From: DATKMS01 sp041497995
GTDB taxonomy: Bacteria > Desulfobacterota > Binatia > HRBIN30
Direction of reading: 5' to 3'
Length of the DNA stretch: 13,553 bases
NCBI GenBank assembly: GCA_041497995.1
Contig: JBGQHM010000165.1
Coordinates: 1 to 13,553, forward strand
How positions within the stretch are numbered: the first letter of the stretch is position 1; every line of letters begins with the position of its first letter. The notes beneath the pieces were generated by a model, which saw only the letters and a list, made by a program, of their open reading frames with translations, was not told where the DNA came from and searched no databases. Made by a program: the position numbers and the translations under genes. Below are positions 1 through 6,302 of the stretch, in pieces.

Positions 1-2
1 AC

Positions 3-110
3 CTGCACGCGGAGACGCAAGCCCCCCTGCTCGCCGCCGTACCGGCGATCACTGCTCCGCCAACATCGCTGGCGGGCTTGGAGCGGTTTGCGCGGCTGCT
101 GATGCCGTGA
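3..110 (+). CDS. C-terminal end of an unrecognised protein (5' truncated by window edge)
   Basis: The frame is open from the left edge to a TGA at 108-110 and gives a 35-residue tail ending in ERFARLLMP. Codon third positions are mostly G or C, as in the other genes here, which supports real coding. The tail is rich in Ala, Leu and Pro and has no motif I recognise, so no function is offered. The gene converges on the minus-strand gene ending at 185, and the 74-nt gap holds an inverted repeat. It could be a chance open stretch, but the stop falling exactly at the edge of the repeat-filled gap argues for a true gene end. Confidence 0.45.
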   Translation: MHAETQAPLLAAVPAITAPPTSLAGLERFARLLMP

Positions 111-184
111 ATCGTGTTCGTGCTCGGCAGAGATGGAAAGACCCCAATTCCGACACGAACACGAATCACGCTCACGAACACGAT
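111..184. repeat. Inverted repeat of CGTGTT/CACGAA hexamers between convergent genes
   Basis: A 12-nt arm at 111-122 (ATCGTGTTCGTG) is perfectly repeated in inverse orientation at 173-184 (CACGAACACGAT). The inner right flank holds further CACGAA-type units. It fills the gap between two convergent genes exactly and could act as a bidirectional terminator. It has no clear T-tract, so that role is inferred. A similar structure lies at 829-917. Confidence 0.6.
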
Positions 185-505
185 CTATTTCTTCTTCTCC
201 TGCGCCGCCAGCAGACGGTCGACCTTCATGTTGAGGTTCACGAGGCTGCCCTGCAGGTGTTCGAGCTTGACGAGCAGCTTGTTGTAGTCGGCGCGTGACG
301 GCACGTTGAGCAAGTGCAGCAGCGTCTCCGCATTCTTGTCGACGCGGCCCTTGGTTTGTGCGGCGCGTTTGACGACCTTGGCCAGCCCCTCGGACACGCC
401 GCGGCGTCCGAGGACATCTTCGAGTACCTGGCCGACGGTCTCTTCGCCGCGCTCGTAGAGCCACTGCAACACGTTCGGTGGATCGGGTGAGGTCTTGGCA
501 CGCAT
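185..505 (-). CDS. Phasin-like small coiled-coil protein
   Basis: A 106-residue soluble protein with ATG start at 505 and TAG stop at 185-187. The N-terminal half (about 10-60) is predicted helical. The C-terminal half carries NVPSRADYNKLL (about 67-78) followed by a leucine heptad stretch to about residue 100 and a lysine tail. An N/L-P-[ST]-R-x-D-Y/V segment leading into a coiled coil resembles the C-terminal part of phasins and PhaI/PhaF-like polyhydroxyalkanoate granule proteins, so a granule-coating or oligomerising role is possible. That similarity is judged by eye and short coiled coils are easily misassigned. A strong sigma70-type promoter lies directly upstream, with its -10 ending 8 nt before the ATG. 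The transcript should therefore be leaderless or nearly so, and no Shine-Dalgarno is present. Confidence 0.65.
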   Translation of the reverse strand: MRAKTSPDPPNVLQWLYERGEETVGQVLEDVLGRRGVSEGLAKVVKRAAQTKGRVDKNAETLLHLLNVPSRADYNKLLVKLEHLQGSLVNLNMKVDRLLAAQEKKK

Positions 506-513
506 GATTTTTC

Positions 514-543
514 ACTATAGTGAGGCTGCGCTGGAGGCGTCAA
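514..543 (-). promoter_or_regulatory. Sigma70-type promoter of the phasin-like gene
   Basis: On the minus strand, TTGACG (543-538) and TATAGT (519-514) are separated by 18 nt. The expected transcription start is 2-3 nt before the ATG at 505. The -10 lies in a perfect palindrome, CACTATAGTG (513-522), so it also reads TATAGT on the plus strand and may fire toward the membrane-protein gene at 597. Confidence 0.65.
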
Positions 544-549
544 CTCATC

Positions 550-577
550 GTGATTCGTGACTGGTGACTCGTGACTC
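550..577 (+). repeat. Four tandem GTGAYTS heptamers
   Basis: GTGATTC, GTGACTG, GTGACTC and GTGACTC follow one another without spacing. The array lies in the divergent gap between 505 and 597, in the probable leader of the plus-strand membrane-protein gene. It supplies in-frame GTG codons that would extend that gene artificially, which is one reason the ATG at 597 is preferred as the start. Confidence 0.7.
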
Positions 578-596
578 GACCTGTTCCCGCACGCGC

Positions 597-830
597 ATGA
601 CCTGGTACGTGTTTCTGGGCTACTTCACTGGGCTCCGACTGCTCGCGTCGGACCTTGATCCCGGCACGCTGCTGCGCACCGTTCTCGTGATCCACATTTG
701 CGACAGCGTGATGTGCCGTCTCTTCGCTCACAACAACGGCTATCCGAAGAACTTGTGGACGGTGCTCGGGTTCGTTTTCGGCATTTGGGCGGTGGCGGTG
801 TTACTCATTCTGCCGAGGAGGAAGACGTGA
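597..830 (+). CDS. Small hydrophobic membrane protein of unknown function
   Basis: A 77-residue protein starting MTWYVFLGYF at the ATG at 597. An upstream in-frame GTG at 564 lies within the heptamer array and is unlikely to be the start. A hydrophobic segment covers about residues 3-17 and a clear transmembrane helix covers about 54-73, followed by a positively charged end (PRRKT), which suggests a cytoplasmic C-terminus. A central stretch (about 26-46) is moderately hydrophobic. The conserved-looking NGYPKNLW just before the last helix resembles small uncharacterised inner-membrane proteins, but I cannot name a family. The stop is contained in the left arm of the inverted repeat at 829-917, where the gene converges on acpS. 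Confidence 0.7.
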   Translation: MTWYVFLGYFTGLRLLASDLDPGTLLRTVLVIHICDSVMCRLFAHNNGYPKNLWTVLGFVFGIWAVAVLLILPRRKT

Positions 831-917
831 GTCGTGCTCGTGCCGGTGTTCGTGTGCGCGAAGGAACGAGGACGGCAGGGCGCTCGACCAGCACGAACAG
901 GAGCACGATCACGACTC
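829..917. repeat. Long imperfect inverted repeat of CGTGnT hexamers over two convergent gene ends
   Basis: The left arm (829-854) and right arm (892-917) are complementary at 22 of 26 positions, around a 37-nt loop. The arms are made of TCGTG-type hexamers like those at 111-184. The left arm starts in the stop codon of the plus-strand membrane gene and the right arm contains the stop codon of acpS, so both mRNAs would end in this hairpin. A bidirectional terminator or mRNA 3'-end protector is plausible. There is no strong T-tract. Confidence 0.65.
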
Positions 918-1277
918 GGCAATGACGTAGGCAATCGCCAACGTCGCGGTATGACTAAGCGACAGGTGTATGCGCTGGAGTCCTAACGCCGCGGCGCGTT
1001 CCTGCGCACGACCGTGTAGCAGCAGCGTCGGCGCGCCCGCACCACGGACCACCTCGATCTCACGCCAGCCGTAGGCACGCCCAAACGCCTTCATCATCGC
1101 CTCTTTCGCCGCAAAGCGTGCCGCGAAGCTCTCCGCCGCATTGCGGCGCCGCAGGCAGTAGGCAACCTCGCCGTCCGTGAACACCCGCGCGCGGAAGCGT
1201 TCACCGGTGCGCGGGCGTGTCAGCGCCGCCTGGATGCGCTCGACGTCAATGATGTCGACGCCCACACCAAGGATCAT
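909..1277 (-). CDS. acpS: Holo-[acyl-carrier-protein] synthase
   Basis: This enzyme transfers 4'-phosphopantetheine from CoA to a serine of acyl carrier protein, activating it for fatty acid synthesis. The 122-residue product from the ATG at 1277 has the usual length and motifs. GVGVDIIDVERI at the N-terminus contains Mg2+ ligand D8. FAARFAAKEAMMKAFG contains the second acidic ligand E59 and the conserved lysine. SLSHTATLAIAYV closes the fold. A longer in-frame start at 1331 would translate through the palindromic repeat and add residues unlike the family, so 1277 is preferred. The gene follows the radical SAM gene in the same direction with a 102-nt gap holding the REP-like palindrome. It may be read through from that gene, as no separate promoter is obvious. 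Confidence 0.93.
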   Translation of the reverse strand: MILGVGVDIIDVERIQAALTRPRTGERFRARVFTDGEVAYCLRRRNAAESFAARFAAKEAMMKAFGRAYGWREIEVVRGAGAPTLLLHGRAQERAAALGLQRIHLSLSHTATLAIAYVIAES

Positions 1278-1294
1278 GACGCCAACGCTGGGTA

Positions 1295-1352
1295 GGTGGC
1301 ACCGGCCTCTGGCCGGTGGACCGATTCGCACCGGCCGGAGGCCGGTGCCACC
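1295..1352. repeat. REP/BIME-like double palindrome
   Basis: Two 24-nt arms (1295-1318 and 1329-1352) are inverted copies matching at 23 of 24 positions around a 10-nt loop. Each arm is itself a hairpin, CACCGGCC-TCT-GGCCGGTG on the left and a CCG/GAG variant on the right, so the element can form one long stem or two small ones. This is the geometry of paired REP units (BIME). It lies between the radical SAM gene and acpS. Confidence 0.8.
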
Positions 1353-1379
1353 AGAATTCCACCAGGATGACTCACGACA

Positions 1380-3146
1380 CTAACATGCTGCGCACGACGT
1401 GCACGTCGCCGTGTCGCACGGTGGCGTTTGGCGCGCCATCAGCGCCTTGCGGCGCTCGACCCAGAGGAACGACTTGTTGATGCGGTGATCGATGAAATCC
1501 CACGGGAGCCGCTCGTGGTCGCCGTAGACACGATGCACGTACGCGTCGGGATGCGGCAAGCCCGCGATGCCGTCGCGCTGCCAGTGTCGGATCACGCTCC
1601 ACCAATCGCCGTCCGCCTCGTGGATCGCTTGCACAACGCGGCCGACGCGGCGGTCACCACGTGACATCAGGGTTTGGAAGTAGCCCTCACGCGGCGATTC
1701 CACGTCGACGTGGACGTTCGCAATCGGCGACAGGCGCCGCCGCAGGCGCGCGAACTTGGCCTTCAATGTCGGGATCGATTCCATCGGGTCCCACTGGAAC
1801 GGCGTCCACGGCTTGGGAACGAACGGGTTGACCGACACGGTAATGTTGGCGACCCGGCGGCGAGCACGCTCGGCGTCACACAGCCGCGCGCGGATCTTCG
1901 CGGTCAAGTCGGCGATGGCATCAACATCTTCGAGCTGTTCGCTCGGCAGGCCGACCATGAAATACAGCTTCAGATCCTGGACGCCTTCGCCCACCAGGAG
2001 ATCCGCGGCTCGCAGGATGTCGCTCTCCGTCAGGTTCTTGTTGATCACCTGCCGCATGCGCTCGGAGCCCGCCTCCGGAGCGATGGTCGCGCTGCGGTTG
2101 CGTCCACGCGCCAACGCACTCGCCAGCCGCGGCGTGACGCAGTCGGCCTTCAGCGACGACGGGGACAGCCGGCCACCCCCGTCGGCGGCGATCTCGGACA
2201 GCACATCGACCCCCGGTACGCTCGCCATTTCTGCACCCACCAAGCCGATCGTCTGCCGGTGCTCGAGTCCGGCGCGCACCGATTGCGCCAGCGCGTCGAC
2301 GCCGCGCGTGCGGATCGGCCGGTACATGTATCCCGCGGCACAGAAGCGGCAGCCCCACTGACAACCGCGACTGGCTTCGACCAATACCATGTCGCCGAAC
2401 ACAGCATCGTCGCTGAGTACACGCGTAGTCGTCGGGAACTTGTTGAGATCCCAGATGAGCCGGCGCTCAACTGCCGGCTCGCCGGGGCCGCTGTAACTGA
2501 TATCTGCGAGCTCCCCATCATCGTACTCGGGTTCGTAGAAGGCCGGGACATAGGCGCCGGGAACACGCGCGGCGGATTCCCACAAGAGCTTGCGGAAGCC
2601 TGAGGCCTGAGGCCTGAAGCCGCTCCGCGCTTCCGAGAGCAGCGTGAGGAACTCGGGGAGCATCTCTTCGGCTTCACCGATCAGGAAGAGGTCGATGAAG
2701 TCGGCGAGCGGTTCGGGGTTGAGGAACGCGGCCGGTCCGCCGGCCATCACGAGCGGGCCGTGGTCGCCGCGTTCACGGCTCGACAGCGGTAGGCCGATCA
2801 AATCGAGGAGCCGTACGACATGCCAGTAGTCGGTTTCGAACGAGATGGAGAAGGCGATGACGTCGAAGTCACGGACCGGCGTATTCGATTCGAGGCTGCG
2901 CAGGCTCCCCGAGCCGACAAAAGGCGCATCCTCCTCATCCGGCAAGAAGGCGCGCTCGCACATCGCGTCCGGGTGGCGGTCGAAGATCTCGTACACCGCC
3001 TGAAACCCGAGGTTGCCCATCGCGATGCGGTAGCGATTCGGGTAGACGAGGCAGACGCGGATATCACCCGCCTGCTTCTTCGGAAACAGTAGCCGCTCGC
3101 GCTCGCGACGGGTGCGAGCGCGTTCCTCTACCTGCCAGTTTGACAA
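1380..3146 (-). CDS. B12-binding-type radical SAM protein (TIGR03960-like)
   Basis: A 588-residue protein. Residues about 28-165 form a Rossmann-like cobalamin-binding-type region (MGNLGFQAVYEI, VMAGGPAAFLNPEP, IGEAEEM) without the classical DxHxxG histidine motif. The radical SAM core follows with its [4Fe-4S] ligands C262-x3-C266-x2-C269 (SRGCQWGCRFC). Downstream are APEAGSERMR and FMVGLPSE, typical of SAM-binding strands. The C-terminus ends in a second cysteine cluster, C577-x4-C582-x2-C585-x2-C588, as I recall for this family. The substrate is unknown; relatives are often only named as B12-binding radical SAM proteins. The start is TTG at 3146, with AAGGA about 11 nt upstream and a promoter beyond it. 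A short tandem repeat at 2597-2617 is translated in the linker between the two domains. Confidence 0.88.
   Translation of the reverse strand: MSNWQVEERARTRRERERLLFPKKQAGDIRVCLVYPNRYRIAMGNLGFQAVYEIFDRHPDAMCERAFLPDEEDAPFVGSGSLRSLESNTPVRDFDVIAFSISFETDYWHVVRLLDLIGLPLSSRERGDHGPLVMAGGPAAFLNPEPLADFIDLFLIGEAEEMLPEFLTLLSEARSGFRPQASGFRKLLWESAARVPGAYVPAFYEPEYDDGELADISYSGPGEPAVERRLIWDLNKFPTTTRVLSDDAVFGDMVLVEASRGCQWGCRFCAAGYMYRPIRTRGVDALAQSVRAGLEHRQTIGLVGAEMASVPGVDVLSEIAADGGGRLSPSSLKADCVTPRLASALARGRNRSATIAPEAGSERMRQVINKNLTESDILRAADLLVGEGVQDLKLYFMVGLPSEQLEDVDAIADLTAKIRARLCDAERARRRVANITVSVNPFVPKPWTPFQWDPMESIPTLKAKFARLRRRLSPIANVHVDVESPREGYFQTLMSRGDRRVGRVVQAIHEADGDWWSVIRHWQRDGIAGLPHPDAYVHRVYGDHERLPWDFIDHRINKSFLWVERRKALMARQTPPCDTATCTSCAAC
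2597..2617. repeat. Three tandem RGCCTGA heptamers inside the radical SAM gene
   Basis: AGCCTGA-GGCCTGA-GGCCTGA runs in phase with the reading frame and encodes part of SGFRPQASGFRK (about residues 174-184). It lies in the variable linker between the cobalamin-type domain and the radical SAM core. The repeated peptide SGFRxQASGFR suggests insertion of a mobile or slippage-prone short repeat that kept the frame. Confidence 0.65.
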
Positions 3147-3172
3147 TCGGTGGCCATTCCTTGGATGCCTCA

Positions 3173-3201
3173 GGTATAGCCGCGGGGGGAAGGGGGCTCA
3201 A
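3173..3201 (-). promoter_or_regulatory. Promoter of the radical SAM gene
   Basis: On the minus strand, TTGAGC (3201-3196) and TATACC (3178-3173) are separated by 17 nt. The expected start of transcription near 3166 leaves a leader of about 20 nt containing AAGGA before the TTG start at 3146. The position, just after the stop of the SH3 gene, indicates a separate transcript for the radical SAM gene. Confidence 0.55.
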
Positions 3202-3209
3202 GCAACGGG

Positions 3210-3992
3210 TCAGAAGCGGATGCGAGAACGGCGGCCGCGTTCTTTGCTGCGACCGTAGGCAGCACCACCGAGCCAGCCCAGCAGTAGTCCAACCGCACCA
3301 AGCAGTAGGGCCGTCGACGGTACACTGCGCTCAGGGCCTTCGGCGGCAGCGCTCGTCGCCGGCGCGTCGTTCGACGGCGGCGCCCCGCCGCTGTGCCGCT
3401 GCAACCCTTCCACGGCCGCGGTGAGCCGCTTGATCTCGGCGCGCAGCTCTTCCGCGTCGCTGCTGGCCGGCACAGCCGTCGGCGCGGCGGTCGTTGGTTG
3501 GGCGGCTCGACTTTTCAACGCGGTCAGTTCGTCCTGCAATGCGCTCAGCTGCGCTTCGAGTCCCTTGTTCTTTTCGCTGAGAGCGCTGAGCGTGGCAGCG
3601 TCGGCACGGGCCACCGGCCGGACCGTCGGTTGCGGCGTTGGTTGAGCGTGGGGCGTCTCGGCCACCGCACCAGAGCGGGCTTCGCTCGGCAGCGCCAGAA
3701 AGTTGCTGTGTACGTAGCCCACCTGCCCGCTGGCCGTCTTCACGCGCGACCACTCGCCCTGCATCTCCTGAACTTCGACGGCGCTTCCCTTGGTCAGGGT
3801 GGCGAAGGGGGGGAACTCCGTACCCGGTCCGCGGCGGACAAACACCCGCTCGGTACCAGTCACGACGGCCGCGTTGCCTTGGCCCCATGCTGGAGTCGCC
3901 ACCCCACTGAGCGGCGCGACGCAAACAGACAATAGGAGAAAGCACGCCGACCACTGTCGTGTCTCACCCCTCATCGCCGGTCTGCGGTCCAT
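3210..3992 (-). CDS. Exported SH3-and-anchor domain protein (TIGR04211-like, YgiM-like)
   Basis: A 260-residue envelope protein. A hydrophobic signal segment covers about residues 15-36. A bacterial SH3 domain follows at about 46-100 (VFVRRGPGTEF, WSRVKTASGQVGYVHSNFL). Next are a Pro/Thr/Ala linker and two predicted coiled coils (about 135-163 and 180-200). A C-terminal transmembrane helix (about 226-247) ends in an Arg-rich tail. This order of signal peptide, SH3, variable coiled coil and anchor defines the SH3-and-anchor family, which is membrane-anchored; its exact role is not established. The start is uncertain. ATG 3992 has a weak GAGA site, ATG 3974 is also possible, and a longer frame to 4079 would run into the tRNA and is rejected. 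A TTGACC at 4033-4028 might be a -35, but its -10 is poor. Confidence 0.82.
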   Translation of the reverse strand: MDRRPAMRGETRQWSACFLLLSVCVAPLSGVATPAWGQGNAAVVTGTERVFVRRGPGTEFPPFATLTKGSAVEVQEMQGEWSRVKTASGQVGYVHSNFLALPSEARSGAVAETPHAQPTPQPTVRPVARADAATLSALSEKNKGLEAQLSALQDELTALKSRAAQPTTAAPTAVPASSDAEELRAEIKRLTAAVEGLQRHSGGAPPSNDAPATSAAAEGPERSVPSTALLLGAVGLLLGWLGGAAYGRSKERGRRSRIRF

Positions 3993-4043
3993 TGATCTCG
4001 GTGACTGAGTGCGTCGATGTAGCGGCGGGTCAACTCGAAGAAG

Positions 4044-4120
4044 TGGTCGGGGTGACTGGACTTGAACCAGCGACCTCACGGTCCCGAACCGTGCGCTCTA
4101 CCAGTCTGAGCTACACCCCG
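4044..4120 (-). tRNA. tRNA-Pro (anticodon CGG)
   Basis: The minus strand folds into a full cloverleaf. The acceptor stem CGGGGTG/CACCCCG has the C1-G72 pair typical of tRNA-Pro. The D-stem is GCTC/GAGC. The anticodon stem CACGG/CCGTG encloses loop TTCGGGA, giving anticodon CGG. The T-stem GCTGG/CCAGT has loop TTCAAGT. The discriminator is A73 and the 3' CCA is encoded (4046-4044). It reads proline codon CCG, which is common in GC-rich genes. Confidence 0.97.
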
Positions 4121-4167
4121 GTATTCATCAACGTTGGAACGGCAGATCGCCCTTGACCAGGCATCGG

Positions 4168-4195
4168 CTCTTAACACACCAAGGAGAAATTGCAA
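4168..4195 (-). promoter_or_regulatory. Possible promoter of tRNA-Pro
   Basis: On the minus strand, TTGCAA (4195-4190) and TAAGAG (4173-4168) are separated by 16 nt. Transcription would start about 40 nt before the tRNA. The -10 matches only partly, and read-through from rpe remains possible. Confidence 0.35.
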
Positions 4196-4197
4196 CC

Positions 4198-4217
4198 GAG
4201 CGCCCGCGCAGGCGCTC
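4198..4217 (-). terminator. Hairpin at the end of the fmt-rsmB-rpe operon
   Basis: A perfect 7-bp stem GAGCGCC/GGCGCTC with a 6-nt loop overlaps the rpe stop codon. It is followed on the minus strand by GGTTGCAATTTC. The T-run is weak, so this may be an inefficient or Rho-assisted terminator. Confidence 0.4.
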
Positions 4218-4893
4218 ACGCGGCCCGGGCGCCGGCGCGCTCGGCCTCGCGGCGCATGGCGGCAATCGTCTGCCGGTAGTCAGGGGTTCCGAAGATTCCC
4301 GACCCCGAGACCAGCACATCGGCGCCGGCGCTCGCCACACGGGCCGTGGTACGTTCGACCTTGATCCCACCGTCGACCTCGATCAGGAACGACAGGCCCT
4401 TCTGCTGCCTGAGGCGATGGGCCTGCTCGATCTTCGCAGGCACGTCGTCGATGAAGGCCTGAGCACCAAAGCCGGGGTGGACCGTCATCAGCAGCAACAT
4501 GTCGACCTGTGCGAGGATGTCGGTGACGCTGTCTAATGGCGTGTCCGGATTGATCGCCACCGACGGGTGGGCGCCCTGCTGGCGAATTTCGGCGATGACC
4601 GCCGGCAGATCGTCGCAGATCTCGGCGTGCACGGAGATGTAGTTCGTGCCGGCTTTGGCAAACGCTGGAATGAAGCGCTCCGGGTGCTCGATCATCAAAT
4701 GCGTATCGAGCGTGAGCTGCGTGACTTTGCGCACGGCGGCAACCACCACCGGGCCGATCGTCAGGTTGGGCACGAAGTGGCCATCCATCACGTCGAGGTG
4801 GATCCAGTCAGCGCCGGCAGCTTCTACCGCGCGCACTTCATCACCGAGCCGACTGAAGTCTGCGGACAGCACGGATGGGGCGATCTTGATCAC
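4216..4893 (-). CDS. rpe: Ribulose-phosphate 3-epimerase
   Basis: This cytoplasmic enzyme interconverts ribulose-5-phosphate and xylulose-5-phosphate in the pentose phosphate and Calvin pathways. The 225-residue TIM-barrel protein has the family length and all key motifs. IAPSVLSADF opens strand 1. HLDVMDGHFVPN contains metal or catalytic H32 and D34. THLMIEHP contains H65, and MTVHPGFGAQAF is the phosphate-side loop. IEVDGGI contains catalytic D174, and VSGSGIF closes the phosphate site. The start is GTG at 4893, whose GTGA overlaps the rsmB stop, so the two are translationally coupled. It is the last gene of the operon and ends in the hairpin at 4198-4217. Confidence 0.96.
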   Translation of the reverse strand: MIKIAPSVLSADFSRLGDEVRAVEAAGADWIHLDVMDGHFVPNLTIGPVVVAAVRKVTQLTLDTHLMIEHPERFIPAFAKAGTNYISVHAEICDDLPAVIAEIRQQGAHPSVAINPDTPLDSVTDILAQVDMLLLMTVHPGFGAQAFIDDVPAKIEQAHRLRQQKGLSFLIEVDGGIKVERTTARVASAGADVLVSGSGIFGTPDYRQTIAAMRREAERAGARAA

Positions 4894-6296
4894 GCGGTGA
4901 CGATACCCCGCGTCTCGCGACGCTTCAACCGGGCCGCGAAGAAACCATCGAGGCCGTGATGATGCGGGAAAGTTCGCAGCACGCCGGCGGCATCGACAAG
5001 TGCGCGCGCCACCTCCGGCAACAGCAAACGGGGATCATCGACGTTGAAGTCAGGTCGCTCGTGCAGGAAGGTGGCTAGCACGTCGTCGTTTTCCTCGGCG
5101 CTGAGCGTGCACGTGGCGTACACCAACGTGCCACCGAAACGGACGGACTCGGCCAGGTGTCGCAGCAGCTGCGCTTGGAGTCGTGCAAGGCCGGTGATGT
5201 CCTCGGGCGTACGCCGCCATCGCACCTCCGGGTGCTGGCGCAGTGTCCCCAGTCCGGAGCAGGGCGCATCGACGAGCACACGGTCAAACCCGTCCGTGGC
5301 GGGACGCCAGGTGAGTGCATCGACCACCGCCGCATGCACGATCGACAGGCCGAGCCGTTGTCCCATACGCGCAATCCGACTGATGCCGTCAGCGTGGGGA
5401 TCCAAAGCGATGATCTCACCCTGATCCTCCATGAGCTCGGCGAGGTGCGTCGTCTTGCCGCCCGGAGCAGCGCATGCGTCGAGCACGCGCTCGCCTGGCT
5501 GTGGTGACACGAGAAAGCCAACCAGCTGCGACGCTTCACCTTGCAGGGAGAAGAGCCCGTCCGCATACCCCGCGATGCGTTCCGGCGGTCCGGCGTGCTC
5601 GACGCGAATGCCGACGGGCGAGTAGATCGTCGGCTCGGCGGCGCAACCGGCGTCGTGCAGTCGCGCCAGCAACTGCGCACGGTCGATCTTGCATCGATTC
5701 ACGCGCAGCACGGTGGGCGCCGGTTCGTTGTCAGCGCGCAACAGAGCCTCGGTGTCCTCGAAGCCGTAACGCGCCAGCCAGCGCGCGACCAACCAGCGAG
5801 GGTGCGAGAGCAGCGTGGCAAGGTAACCAGCAGGATCATCGGCCGGTGATGGAGCCTGCACCTGCTGCCATTCCGCGGTGGCGCGTCGCAGCACCGCGTT
5901 GACGAGCCCGGCCGCGGCACCGCCGCGAAATCCCTTGGCGAGCTCGACGGCGGTGTTGACCGCCGCGAAGTCAGGCACGCGTGTCAGCAGACACATCTGG
6001 AAGAGCGCCATGCGGAGGAGGACACGCACCGGCGCATCCAACGCCTGCGGCGGACGACGCGAGAACGCCGCAATGATGTGATCGAGGTAGCCTTGCCACG
6101 CGATGGTTCCGTACACGATGCGGGTCACCAGCGCCTGATCACGCGGTGCGAGGCTGCTGGCGCTGAGCTGATGCCCAAGGAGCGCATCGGCGTACGAGCC
6201 GTCCTCCTCGACGCGGCGCAAGATCTCCCACGCCAGCGCACGCGCATCGGCGGGCGGCCGTGGGGGTACGCCTCTTCTCGTAGCGGCGGGTTTCAA
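4890..6296 (-). CDS. rsmB: 16S rRNA (cytosine-967 C5)-methyltransferase
   Basis: It methylates C967 (E. coli numbering) of 16S rRNA using SAM. An N-terminal NusB-like helical domain (about residues 15-150) contains RDQALVTRIVYGT and AVNTAVELAKGFRGG. The catalytic domain follows with SAM-binding DACAAPGGKTTHL (about 270), the motif IV cysteine in DAPCSGLG (about 345) and the nucleophile-region cysteine in YATCTLSAEEN (about 395). The frame is open well upstream into fmt, so the start must be chosen. TTG at 6296 overlaps the fmt stop as TTGA, follows the purine-rich GGGGGAAGAG, and gives 468 residues, close to the family norm. No ATG or GTG start lies before the NusB domain. The first codons lie within a palindromic repeat, so the N-terminal 10 or so residues are probably repeat-derived. 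Confidence 0.92.
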   Translation of the reverse strand: MKPAATRRGVPPRPPADARALAWEILRRVEEDGSYADALLGHQLSASSLAPRDQALVTRIVYGTIAWQGYLDHIIAAFSRRPPQALDAPVRVLLRMALFQMCLLTRVPDFAAVNTAVELAKGFRGGAAAGLVNAVLRRATAEWQQVQAPSPADDPAGYLATLLSHPRWLVARWLARYGFEDTEALLRADNEPAPTVLRVNRCKIDRAQLLARLHDAGCAAEPTIYSPVGIRVEHAGPPERIAGYADGLFSLQGEASQLVGFLVSPQPGERVLDACAAPGGKTTHLAELMEDQGEIIALDPHADGISRIARMGQRLGLSIVHAAVVDALTWRPATDGFDRVLVDAPCSGLGTLRQHPEVRWRRTPEDITGLARLQAQLLRHLAESVRFGGTLVYATCTLSAEENDDVLATFLHERPDFNVDDPRLLLPEVARALVDAAGVLRTFPHHHGLDGFFAARLKRRETRGIVTA

Positions 6297-6302
6297 ACCC
6301 GC
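6286..6302. repeat. Palindrome GCGGGTTT-C-AAACCCGC on the fmt/rsmB junction
   Basis: This is a perfect 8-bp inverted repeat around one base. It contains both the fmt stop (6295-6293) and the proposed rsmB TTG start (6296-6294). The flanking GTAGCGGC resembles dispersed GTAGnGGCGGGTTT-type palindromes I associate with GC-rich environmental genomes. Its presence in other copies cannot be shown from this window. Confidence 0.6.

Noticed and set aside
1674..2603. A 309-codon plus-strand open frame opposite the radical SAM gene
   Set aside because: It is an antisense shadow of a well-supported gene in GC-rich DNA. It has no recognisable motif or ribosome site, and its Arg/Asp/His-rich composition is typical of reverse-frame reading.
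3993..4079. Longer N-terminus for the SH3-and-anchor protein
   Set aside because: The extension would be translated from within the tRNA-Pro gene and places a long polar segment before the signal peptide.
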